Shown here: piece by piece, positions 1 to 8,729 of the stretch
Layout: the number at the start of each line of letters is the position of its first letter
How positions within the stretch are numbered: position 1 is the stretch's first letter
Assembly: GCA_040954595.2 (NCBI GenBank)
Contig: CM082581.2
Span: 682,001 to 746,000, forward strand
Direction of reading: 5' to 3'
DNA: 64,000 bases
Origin: Balanoglossus misakiensis
Taxonomy: Eukaryota; Hemichordata
Translations under genes and position numbers: made by a program
Notes under the pieces: generated by a model
What the model was told of the DNA's origin: nothing
The model's input: only the letters and a program-made list of their open reading frames with translations
Databases searched by the model: none

Positions 1-701
1 CCCATTGGATCACCTGACCACAAGCCATCCCCATATTCTGCACGCAGTTCATCGATCGCTCGCTGTAGGGTCTGTTCACCAACTGGTAGGTTGAGGACTA
101 ATTTTCTGGCTTCACCGCTGAGATGACGAATGACCGTCGAAAATTTCAGCGTCTCCGGCATGGACCCAGCTACAAAAAGGTACTGAATATCTCTAATCCA
201 GTCTTCCACCAAGACTTTACCATCGGGCGCACCGCTGAATATTGGAACACCACGTACTTGATGTGAGGATGTGATTCGGTAGTCTGGATATGCCTGTGTA
301 CTTTGTGGTTGTTGGTGGGATGTAGGCATAAAATGTGCACGTCGGTGCATAGGGTGTTGTAATTGTGGATGAGCAGTATCAAATCCCCTTTGGTCCACAT
401 ATGTATTACCATACCCAGCTAGATACGTATCATTCTGTATTTGTTGTTCATTGGGATTCAAATTTCGACCAGGCGTGTTATTAGTTACAGGTCTGTATTG
501 TGTTGATGCTGCACTAGGCAACCCAATATTTTCAGCTGGGGTTAAGGGTGGTTGGGGTAACCAAGGGTCATGATAAGGCATACTGGGAACATTTTGCCCA
601 TATGATGGCAGTGGATACTGAAAATTACTTGGTTGACTCATACTAATATCAGGTCCCACTAAATCAAATGTTATCAAATCATCACCCGGCGTATTCTGCA
701 T
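1..701 (-). CDS. Gag-like (PNMA/ARC-type capsid) protein, 5' part, runs off the left edge
   Basis: An uninterrupted minus-strand frame opens with an ATG at 701-699 and stays open to base 1, about 233 codons. Residues 1-150 are polar and rich in Pro, Gln, Asn and Tyr. The next 80 residues have the layout of retrotransposon/PNMA-type Gag capsid domains: an F-S-G-A-P-D-G start, then V-E-D-W-I-R-D-I, then a helix with L-S-G-E-A-R-K-L-V-L-N-L-P, and finally A-I-D-E-L-R-A-E-Y-G. In that family the protein assembles a capsid around element or host RNA. Upstream on the same strand are a leader, a primer-site candidate and an LTR-like segment, so a retroelement Gag is likelier than a domesticated gene. 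The rest of the protein and any pol lie outside the window. The match rests on motif spacing read by eye. Confidence 0.6.
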   Translation of the reverse strand, partial: MQNTPGDDLITFDLVGPDISMSQPSNFQYPLPSYGQNVPSMPYHDPWLPQPPLTPAENIGLPSAASTQYRPVTNNTPGRNLNPNEQQIQNDTYLAGYGNTYVDQRGFDTAHPQLQHPMHRRAHFMPTSHQQPQSTQAYPDYRITSSHQVRGVPIFSGAPDGKVLVEDWIRDIQYLFVAGSMPETLKFSTVIRHLSGEARKLVLNLPVGEQTLQRAIDELRAEYGDGLWSGDPM

Positions 702-1286
702 TTTGACAAACAATAATCAAGGAACACCAGTAATTTTGCTCAGTGAAATCCAACTATAAGAAAAAAATATAGGTCTGAATATCATATACGAAAAAAATCA
801 AATACACTGTAAGAACCAGTTCAAAAAAATATAATCATACGCGAGAAACTGTAATAGCCAGTACAACCTTAATACAACAGACTGCACCTCTTCATTGCAT
901 GGTGCCAAGTGTACTGAGCTATTGTCAAATGTACGCGTATTTATACTTATACAAAAATGAAGGAAAATATAAACCACTTCTGGTAAACAAAAAAAAATAT
1001 AGTAATCACTTAAATCGTACTCAGTTTGTATCAAAAAATAAAAATACGACGTTGTATTTTTAAGTATCACAATTCTCAATTCACTCCATTGCAAATCACT
1101 ACGGTTGGAAAACGTTCAACATGAAGAGTTCAAATGTAGGAACCTAGGAACATTCTTACATGAGTAGTGACATCTCGGTTTCCTCCACCATAGTTCCAGT
1201 CTTCATGTAGAATAAAATGGACTGCTGGTAGGTCTTCATCCAACCACAGGCAAATGATTCCACTAACCGAAGACAACAAAAGGAGA
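702..1286 (-). other. Untranslated leader of the minus-strand retroelement
   Basis: AT-rich sequence between the putative primer site and the gag-like ATG. The short frames here have no coding character. Its length fits a retroelement 5' leader. Confidence 0.35.
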
Positions 1287-1287
1287 A

Positions 1288-1304
1288 TCCTGGTCTCGGC
1301 ACCA
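1288..1304 (-). promoter_or_regulatory. Putative tRNA primer-binding site
   Basis: On the minus strand this reads TGGTGCCGAGACCAGGA, beginning with the TGG that pairs with a tRNA 3' CCA end. It lies two bases after a CA dinucleotide that would end the LTR. The tRNA was not identified. Confidence 0.4.
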
Positions 1305-1306
1305 AA

Positions 1307-1860
1307 TGTGACCCCTGGTATAGGCTTGGTAATGGTGTTGTCGTTAGGGCATTGCGTTGTGTAGTTTCAAACCCATTCGCTAAGGGGACACAGCTATACA
1401 CTGACCCGACACACATTAATGTACGTTCATGACGTTTATTTCTTTGGTCAGCGGCTCCATCTGTACTTGGCTGCTCGCATTGGCCAAGTCAGCAAAGAGA
1501 GAGAAAAGAATTACAATACTCACAAAACCAAAGAAAATATACAGAGCATACTTAACAGAAAATACTACGGCGCATAAGGTGCTTTCCGAGTCCAATATTC
1601 ACACATTTGCAGCAAAAATCACTGAACATTCTCTCAAAATATTACAGATGATGGTTCTTTAAACACTAAAACATCATTATATTTCAATTATAGTGGTGGA
1701 TGGCAATGATTCAATGCTTGCATGGGCGATTTAAAAGGAAGAGAAAAATATTACCAACCTGCTCGCATTGGCCAAGTCAGCAAAGAGACCGGTTGTGTCT
1801 CTTTGCCCCTTGAGGGCGCCGTACACCTGGCCAAAGTTCGCATGCAAATACGTTTAGTAT
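1307..1860 (-). mobile_element. Putative 5' LTR of the minus-strand retroelement (outer edge not resolved)
   Basis: On the minus strand this segment ends in CA just before the primer-site candidate. About 130 bases earlier it contains AATAAA (plus 1436-1441, within GAAATAAACG), as expected for an LTR polyadenylation signal. A TATA-like TGTATATTTT lies upstream of that. A 30-bp direct repeat occurs at about 1469-1498 and 1758-1787. The outer end and any target duplication could not be fixed, and the partner LTR is outside the window. Confidence 0.35.
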
Positions 1861-1967
1861 TATGCAAATACTGGACAGTCATTGGGTGAACACCACCGTC
1901 AATGAACTATCAGAAACTAAGCATTATCTTTGTATTTATATTGGAAAATCACAAAAAATCCTGGTCA

Positions 1968-2643
1968 CAAATACAAAATTGCGTTTTTTTCGTTTTTGCA
2001 CCAAAAAGGTCATTTTTAGGCATAACATTCTTTATTTTTTTAATTCGGTGACCTGATCATATATAAACAATTGCTTGTATGTTAAAAGTTTTATGACTTT
2101 TAAAAGCAGTGACACTGGCGGCATTCAACACGAAAATAACAATTTTAGCCACAATTTGGTCAAAATGGTAATTTTTTGAAAATTACAAAAAATACCTGTT
2201 TTCTACATTTTCGGAAATCTGATGGAGTATAGAATGCTCTTCGTATGTATATATCGATACAAATTCCACAAAAGACCGTCTAATTTGGCTCACTGTAGAC
2301 AAAATGGCGTTTTACCAAATTTTCCTTGAAAATGTCTTATTTTTAGAAAAAACAAATAAAAAAACCTTTGTTCTTCGAATTTGGTGCCCTGATCATATAT
2401 GACATGTTGATTGTATGTTAAAACTTTCGACCACTCCAAAAATGCAGAGATATTGACGGAATTCAAGAAAAAATAGCCATTTTGGCCATATTTTGACAAA
2501 AATGGTAATTTTTTAAAAAATCATAAAAAATTAACTCTTTTCTTCATTTTCGGAAATATTATGGAGCATGAAGTGTCGTTCTCATGTAATAAGTGCTGCA
2601 AATTCCAGAAAAGGCGGTATAATTTAAATCACCCAAGACAAAA
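1968..2643 (+). repeat. 2.29-kb tandem unit, copy 1, left part (split by the YR retrotransposon)
   Basis: This AT-rich sequence closely matches 8730-9400 and 11025-11495. It is built from two diverged monomers of about 328 bp: each starts near a CAAAATnGCGTTTT motif (about 1971 and 2299), passes through CCTGATCATATAT, and ends with TTTTCGGAAAT. It stops abruptly in a CAAAA run at 2643, where the YR element begins, and resumes at 7513. The 100 bases before it (1861-1967) do not match the other copies, so copy 1 is truncated on its left. Confidence 0.85.
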
Positions 2644-2644
2644 T

Positions 2645-2766
2645 GTGTACTTTCTTGAGGCACGTAGTAGATACAAGAAAGTAATGTTTTGTTGCCATAG
2701 AGGGCGCTATCACTAGCGGAACGTCAGTCTACACGTTGCTGGCAAGGTGACTACACGGCTAATTTT
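2645..2766 (+). repeat. Split direct repeat A1
   Basis: About 122 bp, matching 7033-7154 (A2) with no difference noticed. It contains an inverted pair ACTTTCTTG (2649-2657) and CAAGAAAGT (2674-2682) that could form a hairpin. It runs into the 5' end of the Gag frame. Confidence 0.88.
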
Positions 2767-2815
2767 CGCGCTTCGTGTTCGGTCACTTATTTCGGCGATC
2801 TTGGTTCCCATCAAC

Positions 2816-3550
2816 ATGGAAGACCAGTCTTCAACCATTTCTGAAGCCATCCAGGCTAACAACGGGCAGTTGCTGACTTCTATTAATCAGCTTATCACTC
2901 AGAAATTACAAGTTATGAAAAACGAGCTCAGCACCGCGCAAGAAGGAACCGCGCGCGAGGTCATGGGCGAGTTCAAACGTCTGAAACACAAAGAAGCCCC
3001 GACCTTCAAAAAGCAGGCTAATGCGGACCAATATAAGCACAACGACAAGGTGTTGGACATCATCGAGGAGACCAAAACGGAGTTGGAAGCTAAAAGATAC
3101 GAAGGAGCACTAAAGAAGATTGATGAAGGTATTAATGAGATAGGACAGAGACAAAAATTGATTCTGCTGGCGGAAAATTCAGAATTTGGATGGGCAACAG
3201 CGCAGGAATATCGCTCGCATGAGTTGGCTGAGGACAGCGACGATGAGAAGCGTATTTGGAAAGCTGAGCTGAGAGCAGGCCGTCGTTCCAAAGAGCAGCG
3301 CCAAAAGAAACAGAAGTTCAGAGGTCGCGAGCGACAGGGGCAATACACAGACAACGCCGCCGTTGGTACCCAAGGGCCGTTCTTCAGAGATAGGGATGCG
3401 AAGAGAGTACGTAGCGGTCTATGCTTTGCTTGTGGAAAGCCCGGACATTTCAGACATGAATGCCGTTCCGTGGGACATTCTAACAGTACTGGGGTACTAC
3501 AAGGAGTTTTGGCGGGAACCAGCAGCGGCTCAGGAAATGGTCCGATGTGA
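2816..3550 (+). CDS. YR retrotransposon ORF1: Gag-like protein with CCHC zinc knuckle
   Basis: The first ATG is at 2816; the frame itself is open further upstream without ATG. The 244-aa product has a helical, charged N-terminal half (probable coiled coil), an Arg/Lys-rich stretch around residues 160-185, and one retroviral-type zinc knuckle, C-F-A-C-G-K-P-G-H-F-R-H-E-C (CX2CX4HX4C), near residue 215. Such proteins bind element RNA and form the particle. The stop is TGA at 3548-3550 followed by C. The same frame then stays open into the RT frame, with no further stop and no ATG, so readthrough is a real possibility. Confidence 0.8.
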   Translation: MEDQSSTISEAIQANNGQLLTSINQLITQKLQVMKNELSTAQEGTAREVMGEFKRLKHKEAPTFKKQANADQYKHNDKVLDIIEETKTELEAKRYEGALKKIDEGINEIGQRQKLILLAENSEFGWATAQEYRSHELAEDSDDEKRIWKAELRAGRRSKEQRQKKQKFRGRERQGQYTDNAAVGTQGPFFRDRDAKRVRSGLCFACGKPGHFRHECRSVGHSNSTGVLQGVLAGTSSGSGNGPM

Positions 3551-3646
3551 CCATTACAAGGACGACATGACACCCAGGCTGAAAAGTTAAGTATTGGCCA
3601 AAATATCAATGTTCCCTGCAATATTTCGGGCTGTAATTGCTCTTTA

Positions 3647-5731
3647 TTGTCATGGGAGGGAGATTTCTCTGATGCAATTGGGTTTACAAAAGAAGCCTCT
3701 ATTTTAGGGGAGAGTTTTATTTGTCGTCCTCACGACGACGTCATCGTTAGGGGAGGCTTGAAGCGTCATCTTGCAAAATGGCGGGAAATTAACGCGCCAA
3801 ATTGGATTTTGGAGCTTATTGAATATGGTTACAAGTTACCTCTATTTTCATCGCCTCCTTCATCATTCGCATCAAATAATCGCTCGGCTTGTTCTAATAG
3901 TGTTTTTGTTTCTTCGGAAATCGGCAAGCTTTTGCATTCAGGGGCCATAGAGGAGGTCAATGAGGTTCCATTTGTGTGCAATCCTCTTTCAGTGGCACTA
4001 AATCATGACGGAAAGGAGCGTTTGATTTTAGATTTACGTAAGGTTAATTTGCACATCTTCAAGCAAAGTTTTCGCTGTGAAGATTTGAGTATTGCAAAAG
4101 AGTTTTTGGAACTAGGGAGTTTCATGTTTAAGTTTGACCTAAAGTCAGGTTATCACCATGTTGAAATTTTCCCAGCTCATCGCAAATTTCTGGGGTTTTC
4201 CTGGGTTTTCAACGGGACAAGAAGGTATTTTATTTTCTGTGTTCTCCCATTTGGGCTGTCTTCAGGACCATATGTTTTTACTAAGTTACTACGCCCTCTA
4301 GTAGCAAAATGGAGAGGGGAAGGTAAGGCAGTAGTTGTTTACCTAGATGACGGGCTTGGTGCTGGGAGTTCTTTGCAATCTGCCACAGTTGCATCACATG
4401 AGGTGGAACATGACTTGGTAGCATTTGGACTTGCAATTAACCAAGGTAAGAGTGTTTGGGAGCCTGTGCAAAAGCTGGAATGGCTAGGTGTAGAGATTGA
4501 CCTGGAACAAGGTAAGTTTTTCATACCCATTCGTCGTCTGCAAAGATTGCATGGTTTACTGGCCGATTTGCTGTCTAACTGTAGTTCATCAAAAAGCTTC
4601 ACTCCAGTCCACGCCAGGAAATTGGCCCAGGTAATTGGCCATGTCATTTCCACGAGAATTGGCATTGGCAATGTTGTCTTAATGATGACCAGGCATTTAA
4701 TTTTTGCATTGAATACACGTTCATCGTGGGGTAGTAGAGTAATATTAGGCATGGAAGCGATTCAGGAATTGCGGTTTTGGCATGACAACATACCAAATTT
4801 AAACGGGGTAGCCATGAGGTTTACATCCAAAGTCACAAGAGTGGTGTACTCAGACGCTTCTAGCACAGGATACGGTGGCTATGTAGTAGAGTATGGGGAT
4901 TGTGTTGCACAGGGCAACTGGTCACAGTTCGAAGCAGGTAAGAGCTCTACATGGCGTGAACTTGAAGCAGTTCATAGAATTCTTGTCAGTATTACGCACA
5001 TCATCCAGGGCCACACAGTAAAGTGGTTCACTGATAACCAAAATGTGGTGAGCATTATCGCAAAAGGCAGCATGAAGCCAGAGTTACAAAAAATAGCACT
5101 TCAGATCTACGCTTTTTGTGTAAGCAACGCAGTTTCTCTGCTACCAGAGTGGATTCCCAGATCACTGAACGAGAAAGCTGATTTTATCAGTAAAGTGGTT
5201 GACACAGATGACTGGGGGATTAGTCCAGACATTTTTAACCATCTGAACTGTCTGTGGGGTCCATTTACAGTGGACAGATTTGCTTGTTCGTATAACACAA
5301 AATGTTTACGATTTAACTCAAGGTATTGGTGTCCAAATACCGAAGCAGTTGATGCTTTTACCCAGTTGTGGGGATCTGATAATAACTGGTTATTACCACC
5401 AGTGTGCTTGATTGGTAAGGCAATGAGGTATCTGAAAGAGTGCAAGGGCAAGGGAACGATGGTGGTCCCTGTGTGGAGATCTGCCTATTATTGGCCAGCA
5501 GTGTGCCCAGATGGCCTGCACTTCAATGATGGTGTTCACGATTGGCTAGATTTGCCAAATGGGGAGAATGTTTTTCACAAGGGCAGGGGGAGAAACTCAG
5601 TCTTTGGAGGTAAAGCTCTGAGATTTAGAATCCTAGCACTAAGACTAGACTATACGACAAAAAACAGAGTACGTAAAGCAGGGTTTTGCACTGCAGCGGC
5701 CGGTGGATGCAAATTATGCAGCAATTCATAG
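3647..5731 (+). CDS. YR retrotransposon ORF2: reverse transcriptase, RNase H and methyltransferase-like domain
   Basis: The frame is open from 3551, directly after the ORF1 TGA and in the same frame. Position 3647 is only a TTG, and there is no ATG before the RT core. RT motifs, numbered from 3647: L-D-L-R-K-V-N near 127, F-D-L-K-S-G-Y-H near 163, L-P-F-G-L-S-S-G-P near 203, and Y-L-D-D at 232-235. RNase H follows with acidic residues in Y-S-D-A-S (about 401), W-R-E-L-E (about 438), F-T-D-N (about 465) and N-E-K-A-D (about 509). Residues 540-640 (V-D-R-F-A-C, S-R-Y-W-C-P, V-V-P-V-W-R-S) match the conserved segment downstream of RNase H in DIRS/PAT elements, described as methyltransferase-like. 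The product copies element RNA to DNA. A splice donor at 5610 could bypass its last 40 codons and join it to the recombinase. Confidence 0.88.
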   Translation: MSWEGDFSDAIGFTKEASILGESFICRPHDDVIVRGGLKRHLAKWREINAPNWILELIEYGYKLPLFSSPPSSFASNNRSACSNSVFVSSEIGKLLHSGAIEEVNEVPFVCNPLSVALNHDGKERLILDLRKVNLHIFKQSFRCEDLSIAKEFLELGSFMFKFDLKSGYHHVEIFPAHRKFLGFSWVFNGTRRYFIFCVLPFGLSSGPYVFTKLLRPLVAKWRGEGKAVVVYLDDGLGAGSSLQSATVASHEVEHDLVAFGLAINQGKSVWEPVQKLEWLGVEIDLEQGKFFIPIRRLQRLHGLLADLLSNCSSSKSFTPVHARKLAQVIGHVISTRIGIGNVVLMMTRHLIFALNTRSSWGSRVILGMEAIQELRFWHDNIPNLNGVAMRFTSKVTRVVYSDASSTGYGGYVVEYGDCVAQGNWSQFEAGKSSTWRELEAVHRILVSITHIIQGHTVKWFTDNQNVVSIIAKGSMKPELQKIALQIYAFCVSNAVSLLPEWIPRSLNEKADFISKVVDTDDWGISPDIFNHLNCLWGPFTVDRFACSYNTKCLRFNSRYWCPNTEAVDAFTQLWGSDNNWLLPPVCLIGKAMRYLKECKGKGTMVVPVWRSAYYWPAVCPDGLHFNDGVHDWLDLPNGENVFHKGRGRNSVFGGKALRFRILALRLDYTTKNRVRKAGFCTAAAGGCKLCSNS

Positions 5732-5864
5732 GCTGGCTGGCCGTTATGGCGGACTCTAGTATTAGACAAATGTTCTAATCATTGTAGTCCAAGCACGTTA
5801 TGTGCACATGGAACACTAGCATTAGCTATGTAATGACATTTAATGCACTTTTTGTTTATTACAG
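5610..5864 (+). other. Predicted 255-bp GT-AG intron joining Pol to the recombinase in frame
   Basis: The donor reads TTTGGAG|GTAAAGC and the acceptor TTTGTTTATTACAG|ACACTG, with a branch-like TAATGAC about 30 bases before the acceptor. The donor falls after the first base of a codon. The acceptor supplies the next two, giving GAC, and the reading frame after the junction is exactly that of the recombinase. The unspliced frame stops at 5731. The intron is inferred from sequence only. Confidence 0.6.
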
Positions 5865-6892
5865 ACACTGAGGTATTCAGCACTGGAATATGGAAAGAAA
5901 TTGACAGCCTAGCACGTGATAGTCCGGAGATCAGTAGATTGGCTATGGCACTGCCAGTTTTCGCTATGGCTTCCAAAGCTGATTCAACAACCAGAGTTTA
6001 CGCAGCAGCTTTTCACCGTTGGGCAACTTTTGCCAAGAGTTTTAGCTTTCCTGTTTTTCCTGCACAGGTTGCGCATGTTTCCCTTTATTTTTCAAATTTA
6101 ATTCAGTGTGGCTTGGATAAGGGGGCAACTAAGCAATCTGTTGAAGTTGCACATTACGGTATTCGTTGGGCCCACAATTTGGCAGGGTTACCATCCCCAA
6201 CAGAGAATCCTTTTGTGCAAAATTTGGTGGCTTCAGCCTGTCGCCTCCTGGGAAAACCGGTGCAAAAGAAACGACCAGTTACGAGTAATATTTTACAAGA
6301 CATTACTTCACTGTTTAAGGACTCACGTTTGTTAAAAGATGTTAGAGACGTTTGTTTGATCCTGCTAGCATACGCAGGATTTTTTAGATATAGCAATGTT
6401 GTCAATATTAAGTTTAAGGATATTTACATTTGTTCTTCCCATGTTGTCATTTGGGTTAGCCAAAGCAAAACAGATCAGTGTAAACAGGGCAACTCAGTTC
6501 ATGTAGCTAGAACTGGGGGTCCAGCGTGTCCAGTTGCTAAGCTGGAGCAGTATCTATCCCTTTTAGGGCCTGTGACAAATCAGGATGCATTCATTTTTAG
6601 ACCACTTTTTTCATCCGGTGGCAAATGTAGTTTGGTCCACCTAAATAAGAAGTTAAGCTATACCCGTGTAAGGGAGATTGTTAGAGAGAAGTTGGGGGCT
6701 GTTGTTCCAGACGTTTCGTGTTTTGGGACACATTCTTTTAGGATTGGGGGAACAACTGCAGCAGCTCACGCTGGAGTCAGTGACCGAGAGCTTAAGAAAC
6801 ATGGTAGGTGGAAATCTGATGCTGCAAAGGATGGGTATATTCAAGACGACGTGGATAGCTTACTTAAGGTATCAAGGAGTCTGGGTATTTAA
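5843..6892 (+). CDS. YR retrotransposon ORF3: tyrosine recombinase
   Basis: The unspliced frame has an ATG at 5843 (349 aa). If the predicted intron is used, coding starts at 5865 as a C-terminal extension of Pol. The catalytic set is visible: Arg182 in G-F-F-R-Y-S-N, a beta-hairpin Lys in Q-S-K-T-D, H-S-F-R (His297, Arg300), H-G-R-W (His320, Trp323) and the nucleophile Tyr332 in D-G-Y-I. The N-terminal 120 residues look like a core-binding, SAM-like helical domain. The enzyme would insert the circular DNA copy without making a target duplication, and the flanks here agree with that. All key residues are present, so the frame looks intact. Confidence 0.9.
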   Translation: MHFLFITDTEVFSTGIWKEIDSLARDSPEISRLAMALPVFAMASKADSTTRVYAAAFHRWATFAKSFSFPVFPAQVAHVSLYFSNLIQCGLDKGATKQSVEVAHYGIRWAHNLAGLPSPTENPFVQNLVASACRLLGKPVQKKRPVTSNILQDITSLFKDSRLLKDVRDVCLILLAYAGFFRYSNVVNIKFKDIYICSSHVVIWVSQSKTDQCKQGNSVHVARTGGPACPVAKLEQYLSLLGPVTNQDAFIFRPLFSSGGKCSLVHLNKKLSYTRVREIVREKLGAVVPDVSCFGTHSFRIGGTTAAAHAGVSDRELKKHGRWKSDAAKDGYIQDDVDSLLKVSRSLGI

Positions 6893-6925
6893 AGCCGTTT
6901 CTTCTCTAATTCCCCTTCTGTTTTT

Positions 6926-7032
6926 GGTCTATGGAGGGTAATAAATGTGGACGGCTAGCAACGTGACCACACACTGTACATATTGTTGTGTCGTGTTTTA
7001 CTGTGGATAGTGCTAGTGAGTGTAAACAAAAC
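6926..7032 (+). repeat. Split direct repeat B1
   Basis: 107 bp, repeated at 7406-7512 (B2) with one visible difference (TTGTGTCG versus TTGTGCCG). It lies directly against A2. Confidence 0.88.
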
Positions 7033-7154
7033 GTGTACTTTCTTGAGGCACGTAGTAGATACAAGAAAGTAATGTTTTGTTGCCATAGAGGGCGCTATCA
7101 CTAGCGGAACGTCAGTCTACACGTTGCTGGCAAGGTGACTACACGGCTAATTTT
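7033..7154 (+). repeat. Split direct repeat A2
   Basis: Copy of A1, including its hairpin arms at 7037-7045 and 7062-7070. It follows B1 without a gap, giving the B1-A2 junction expected from circular replication intermediates. Confidence 0.88.
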
Positions 7155-7405
7155 TTCTTTAGAGTTGTATTATTCTATTGTTCTTAGTGGAGAGTCAGTG
7201 TGTCTGAACATCTAACGCTTTTCCAGAGTTTTTGGCCTATTAAATAGATAGGTTTTCTCTCTGGTTTTTAGTGCGAGATGTATTCAGCACTTGTTTTCGC
7301 ATTGTACTTTTGTAAAGGTTTTTACTAGCAATTACATGGTACTCTGGCTTTTTCTCTTTCACGAGTAGTAATTAACTTTCTTGTATTAAACTCAAGACTT
7401 ATGTA

Positions 7406-7512
7406 GGTCTATGGAGGGTAATAAATGTGGACGGCTAGCAACGTGACCACACACTGTACATATTGTTGTGCCGTGTTTTACTGTGGATAGTGCTAGTGAG
7501 TGTAAACAAAAC
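7406..7512 (+). repeat. Split direct repeat B2, right end of the YR element
   Basis: Copy of B1. Its last bases (AAACAAAAC) abut TACCATTTTCG, which is where copy 1 of the 2.29-kb unit resumes. Confidence 0.88.
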
Positions 7513-8729
7513 TACCATTTTCGACTTTTTTTCGAAAAATTGTCTTTTTTACAAAATAAATAAGAATAAATTCTTTTCTTAGTTTCAAACGGGTAGAGAT
7601 ACTTTCCACACGGGTTTTCTAACATTGAATTCCCGTTCATCAACTCAGATTTCCTACAGCATAAGTCGGCTAAAACCCTGACACTCTAGAGCAGAAACAG
7701 TTGCACACTGGTAACGTTGAACAAGTCGATTTTTCTACTGCCTGGCTCGGCTAAATCTCCGTCACAATATGACAGACACTAGCGTACGTTAGCAACGGTG
7801 ATCAAGTCAGATTTTCTACGGCATGGCTTGGATAAAGCCCCGGCACTCCAGAGCAGAAACACGCGTACAGAGACCACGTTGATCAAGTCTGATCTCCTAA
7901 GGCTTGGCTCGACTAAAACCCAGGCACACTATGACAGACACTAGCGTTCGTTAGCAACGTTGATCAAGTCAGATTTCCTACGGCATGGCTTGGCTAAAGC
8001 CCTGGCACTCTAGAGCAGAAACACGCGTACAGAGACCACGTTGATCTACTCACATTTCCTTCGGCCTGGCACGGCTGATGCCCCGGCACTATATATAGGA
8101 CACAGACTGGCGTAAGTTAACAACGGTAATCACGTCGGGTTTCCTACGGCCTGGCTCAGCTGAAGCCCCGGCACTCTAGAGCAGAAACATGCGTACATTG
8201 ACCACGTTGATCAAGTCAGATTTCCTACGGCGTGACTCGGCTAAAACCCCGGCACACCATGACAGACACTAGCGTTCGTTAGCAACGGTGATCAAGTCGG
8301 ATTTCCTTCGGCCTGGCTCTGCAAAAGACCCGACACTCCGGTACAAAGACGTTGGCTAAGTCGGGCAAACCGAAGAGGGAAAGTCACAGCGGGTCAACAC
8401 TCGACATTTGTTCGGGTAGGACTGCATTATTGCCTGTCAATTTATAGAGAGAGCCCGAATTTAACCAGGGCGTTTCAGACACCGACGTTAGTTGGGGCAC
8501 GGCCTGCAGTACTGCCGGGTAAGCTGACATCGGCGTACCGCATATAATGTAGGGGGGGGGGGGGACAGAACGGTTCAATACTACATTTATTAGATATCAG
8601 CTAATTTTGGACAATCATCTAAAATCTAAATAATTTTTTCATATTTGGATATCTGATGATGTATGAAATTTCCATTATATGTAAACATGGTGCTGATTAT
8701 AAAAAATGCACTCTGAATGAGCTGATTTA
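7513..8729 (+). repeat. 2.29-kb tandem unit, copy 1, right part
   Basis: Continues the unit interrupted at 2643 and matches 9402-11024. It consists of a short AT-rich lead, the 81-bp tandem array (7638-8360), a less repetitive stretch (8361-8550), a run of about 14 G at 8551-8564, and an AT-rich tail. No gene is seen; the short frame at 8384-8578 is incidental. Confidence 0.8.
7638..8360 (+). repeat. 81-bp tandem array, first block (about 9 monomers)
   Basis: The phrase GATCAAGTC recurs at about 7800, 7881 and 7962. Two monomer types alternate: one with CTCTAGAGCAGAAAC and one with ATGACAGACACTAGCG. The higher-order period is therefore about 162 bp. Confidence 0.85.

Larger units (their letters stand above)
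2644..7512 (+). mobile_element. Tyrosine-recombinase retrotransposon (DIRS order; Ngaro/PAT-like)
   Basis: The 4.87-kb element has three frames (Gag-like, RT-RNase H, tyrosine recombinase) and the A1-ORFs-B1-A2-B2 split direct repeats that define the Ngaro and PAT groups of DIRS retrotransposons. There are no LTRs and no target duplication. These elements are thought to replicate through a circular DNA intermediate that the recombinase inserts. A domain after RNase H resembles the methyltransferase-like segment of DIRS/PAT elements, which favours PAT-like over Ngaro; this is not settled. B1 and B2 differ by a single base seen by eye, so the insertion is probably recent. A uniquely element-derived 250-bp spacer lies between A2 and B2 (7155-7405). 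Confidence 0.88.

Noticed and set aside
2899-3621. 240-codon minus-strand frame over the YR element Gag
   Set aside because: It is the antisense shadow of ORF1, whose zinc knuckle and frame context are convincing.
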